A program made the position numbers and the translations under genes. Shown one piece after another: positions 61,625 to 64,000 of a stretch of DNA of 64,000 bases. Below the pieces are notes generated by a model that did not search any database, had not been told where the DNA came from, and was given only the letters and a program-made list of their open reading frames with translations. This stretch comes from Mesorhizobium sp. CA14. Its GTDB lineage: Bacteria; Pseudomonadota; Alphaproteobacteria; Rhizobiales; Rhizobiaceae. The stretch is taken from contig NZ_JAIUHR010000021.1 of the NCBI RefSeq assembly GCF_020165195.1, forward strand, positions 46,811-110,810, written 5' to 3'. The number at the start of each line of letters is the position of its first letter. Position 1 is the first letter of the stretch.

Positions 61625-64000
61625 TCACGCCACCAGACCGCTCGCCGTCAGACCATACTGAACCACCGTCCTACCAGCCCCGTCGTCGACAAGCGTGAAG
61701 CTGTGCGCATCGAAGATGCCGAGGAGGTGAAGCGTGGTATTGTGAATGCCGTCGGTCACGGTCAATGTTCCTCCAGTGCCGGTCGAATCCGCCTGATAGG
61801 CAGCCGACGTTCCCGCGCCGAACAGGATATCGCCGAGATCGATCTTGTCGTCGTTGGTCATGCCGCCAATCCTGCCGCTGAAGTCGAAGGAATCATCCAG
61901 TTGCAGCGTGCCGGCTGCATTCTGCGCGAAGGTCACATCCGCCGACGAGGCGGCGCCGAACTCCAGCTTCGACAAATTGCCGATCGTGGCGTCGCCCGTG
62001 CCGGTGACCTGGCCGTTGATCGTGATGTTGCCGCCATTGGCCCAGAGCAACCCGGAATTGGCGAGCGTCCCGGTGATTGTTAGGCCGCCGGAGCCTGTCG
62101 CCTCCAGCGTCCCCGAGTTGACGGTTGTGTTGGCGCCAGTGTCGATGACCAGCGTGCGGGTGCCGGTGGCGATGATCGTCCCCTGGTTGTTCAGAGACAG
62201 CAGTCCGCCTCCCAGTTGGCCGGCGCCCGAGATGGTGTTGTCGACATTGGTCAGGGTGACGTCGGCACTCGTGCCGGAGATGATGTTCCAGTCGCTGTCG
62301 GACAGGACGACCTGCCCGCCGCCCTGCAGGGTTGTGCCGTGCTGGATAAGCTGCAGCAGCGTGTCGCTGCCTGCGGAGTCGAGAGAGATGATGCCCGTAT
62401 TGTTGATCGTGCCGCTCAGCGGCAGCATGGCGCCGTCGCCGATCGTCATGGTGCCGGCATTGTTGACTACCGGCGTCTGGTCGAAGACGAAATTGCCGTC
62501 CGTGAGCGCGCTCGAGTGGACGCCATCGAGCGTGATGGACTGCCCGTCGGCAAGCGCAATCACCGCATTGCCGCTGCCGTCGTCGGTCATGTGGGCCTGC
62601 ACGTCGGCAAAGCTCTGGAAGCCGGAATAGCCGATCAGGTCGATCTTGTCCGCGGCCGTGTCGAAGCTATGCACCGTGTCGTTGCCGATCGGCTGCGCGA
62701 AGACGAAGAGGTCGTTGCCGTGCGAGCCGGTCAGGGTGTCGTCACCGGACCAGGCGAAGATGGGGCTTCCAGCAGCATACGATTCAAAATTGTCGGCAAT
62801 GTTGGCTGAAGTTTGAGTCCCGTCTGCGTTAGCCCATGTCTCTGTTACGCTGAGCACAACAGCGCCGACGTAACCAGCAGCGGGCGTGACGCTCAACGAT
62901 CCAACGTCGTTGGTTACGATTGACCATGATCCATCAGCGTTTTGGACGCCAGCATTCAGGGTCCAATTTGCCGGAAGGCCTGTCACAGTCACTTCGGTTG
63001 CAGAACCTGATTGTCCAGCAAAAGAGAATAACCCGAGGTTCGTGGACTCTCCCGATATTCCCGCGGGGGCAGTGTTCGTACTTACCCTCGTATTCCCAGC
63101 GTTGTCGTACTCCGTAACGACCAAGGTATGATTGTTCAAGCCCGCCTGCGAAAGCGTCCAAGTTCCCGCGCTTTGCAAGGATGCACTGTAATCGGTGTTA
63201 GTATTATTGTCATGAACCGTAACCTTCCAGACGTCAGCAGTATCTGTTGTGGCAGTGAGCTTGCTTAGCCCGTTGCTGTAGCTCCAGCTAAGCGTCGCAG
63301 GTGGCGTGGTATCGATCGTCACCGCCAGACTGGCCGAAGCCACGCTGGTGTTGCCGGCGACATCGGTCTGCTTGGCCGTCAGCGTGTGACTGCCACTTGA
63401 TAAGTTCGAGCTGGTGATCGACCAGTTGCCGCTGGCGTCCGCTATCCCGGTACCAAGCACAGTCGTACCGTTGGTATCGTACAACGTCACTGTTGCACCC
63501 ACCTCCGCCCCACTGCCGGTGAAGGTCGGCGTGGTCACTTTGGTGAGGTTGTCAGTGCTGGACGAACCGGTGTCCGTTGCCGCCGTCATATCCGGCGCAG
63601 ACGGCGCAGAGGCCGTCTGGTCGAGCGTGTAGCTGTGGCCGGCGCCGGCGGTGGTATTGCCTGCGGTGTCGATCGTGCGCACCGACAAGGTGTTGGCGCC
63701 GGACGACAGCGTCACGCCGGACGCCGAGAAGGTCCCGCCACTGGCGCTCGCCGTCACCCAGGTGGTGCCGCCGTCGGCGCTGACCTGGATCGTCTCGCCC
63801 GCGCCGAGCGTGCCGGTATAGGTGCCGCTCACCGTCTGCGAGGCCGTGCTGGTGATGAAGTCGGTTCCCGAGCTGCCGGTGTCGACGCTGAGCGCCGTCA
63901 CCGTCGCAGCCGCGCTCGGCGCGGTCTGGTCGAGCGTGTAGGCGTGGCCGGCGCCGGCGGTGGTGTTGCCTGCGGTGTCGATCGTGCGCACCGACAAGGT
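61625..64000 (-). CDS. Giant Ig-like-repeat secreted protein, C-terminal part (type I secretion substrate)
   Basis: The frame is open to the window edge, so only the last ~790 residues are seen. From the edge inward there are tandem Ig-like (Big-type) repeats of about 100 residues with GTDFITSTASQTVSGTYTG, GAGETIQVSADGGTTWVTA and SGANTLSVRTIDTAGN. A Big repeat with TPTFTGSGAEVGATVTLYD and a further Ig-like segment follow. Next is a type I secretion C-terminal region with an RTX-like nonapeptide (GSHGNDLFVF) and GNDTVHSFDTAADKIDLIGY. Finally there is an additional beta-rich domain of about 260 residues (NNAGTMTIGDGAMLPLSG to the end). It is probably a large adhesin or biofilm matrix protein exported by the adjacent ABC/HlyD pair. 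No cysteine is visible in this part. Confidence 0.87.
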   Translation of the reverse strand, partial: TLSVRTIDTAGNTTAGAGHAYTLDQTAPSAAATVTALSVDTGSSGTDFITSTASQTVSGTYTGTLGAGETIQVSADGGTTWVTASASGGTFSASGVTLSSGANTLSVRTIDTAGNTTAGAGHSYTLDQTASAPSAPDMTAATDTGSSSTDNLTKVTTPTFTGSGAEVGATVTLYDTNGTTVLGTGIADASGNWSITSSNLSSGSHTLTAKQTDVAGNTSVASASLAVTIDTTPPATLSWSYSNGLSKLTATTDTADVWKVTVHDNNTNTDYSASLQSAGTWTLSQAGLNNHTLVVTEYDNAGNTRVSTNTAPAGISGESTNLGLFSFAGQSGSATEVTVTGLPANWTLNAGVQNADGSWSIVTNDVGSLSVTPAAGYVGAVVLSVTETWANADGTQTSANIADNFESYAAGSPIFAWSGDDTLTGSHGNDLFVFAQPIGNDTVHSFDTAADKIDLIGYSGFQSFADVQAHMTDDGSGNAVIALADGQSITLDGVHSSALTDGNFVFDQTPVVNNAGTMTIGDGAMLPLSGTINNTGIISLDSAGSDTLLQLIQHGTTLQGGGQVVLSDSDWNIISGTSADVTLTNVDNTISGAGQLGGGLLSLNNQGTIIATGTRTLVIDTGANTTVNSGTLEATGSGGLTITGTLANSGLLWANGGNITINGQVTGTGDATIGNLSKLEFGAASSADVTFAQNAAGTLQLDDSFDFSGRIGGMTNDDKIDLGDILFGAGTSAAYQADSTGTGGTLTVTDGIHNTTLHLLGIFDAHSFTLVDDGAGRTVVQYGLTASGLVA
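63352..64000 (-). repeat. Tandem ~309-bp repeats encoding Ig-like units
   Basis: The sequence CTGCGGTGTCGATCGTGCGC recurs at 63661 and 63970, an exact 309-bp (103-codon) period, and flanking DNA is nearly identical (for example GTCTGGTCGAGCGTGTAG near 63615 and 63925). More copies should lie beyond the window edge. Such near-identical repeats suggest recent expansion or gene conversion and make length variation likely. Confidence 0.75.

Overview
The window is high-GC DNA from an alphaproteobacterium of the order Hyphomicrobiales (Rhizobiales), most likely Mesorhizobium or a close relative. The evidence is an Aap-type general amino-acid ABC transporter, a rhizopine (moc)-like gene set, an IalB-type protein, a giant autotransporter and FrcBCA-type sugar importers. 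No rRNA, intact tRNA or CRISPR array was seen. Identifications come from reading translated sequence, without database searches.

Layout. 0-1.4 kb: a truncated MFS transporter abuts a SAM methyltransferase that lacks its own start, as if a deletion had joined them. 1.7-4.5 kb: a soluble PAS-PAS-GAF-GGDEF-EAL protein with intact catalytic motifs. 4.7-5.8 kb: a small hypothetical protein and an AraC-type fragment. 6.5-18.7 kb: a giant type V autotransporter (about 3,840 aa) followed by a secreted IalB-family protein. 19.3-39.0 kb: an almost unbroken minus-strand catabolic block: uronate-dehydrogenase-like enzyme, aminotransferase, HyuB, HyuA, ThDP enzyme, FAD-linked hydroxyacid dehydrogenase, AapPMQJ-like importer, LysR, SDRs, GntR, RidA, shikimate-dehydrogenase-like enzyme and a GarR-like reductase. 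39.1-41.1 kb: a divergent HpcH/HpaI aldolase and a DAO-type FAD oxidase. 41.6-52.4 kb: a LacI regulator divergent from a plus-strand operon: membrane di-iron hydroxylase, sugar ABC importer, MocA-, MocC- and MocE-like proteins, a hydroxypyruvate-isomerase-like protein, a PanB-like protein and a truncated RpiR regulator. 52.9-56.7 kb: a second sugar ABC importer with an SDR. 56.7-58.4 kb: transposase and tyrosine-recombinase remnants. 58.4-64 kb: a type I secretion ABC/HlyD pair and the C-terminal part of its probable giant Ig-repeat substrate, which runs off the window.

How the parts fit. The catabolic genes from 19.3 to 52.4 kb lie between two direct copies of a roughly 230-bp repeat (about 18.91-19.14 and 52.53-52.77 kb). 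Each contains a 15-16 nt core that looks like the 3' end of a tRNA gene. A third core at 57.5 kb lies next to a recombinase remnant. This suggests a decayed or composite integrative island carrying scavenging pathways. The most interesting candidate system is the 42.8-52.0 kb operon. It joins rhizopine/inositol-type uptake and oxidation genes to a histidine-box membrane hydroxylase, a Rieske ferredoxin and an unusual PanB-like enzyme. This would fit oxidative removal of an alkyl group from a modified cyclitol or sugar; the substrate cannot be read from the sequence. At either end of the window are large surface or secreted proteins (type V and type I), which fit a host- or surface-associated lifestyle.
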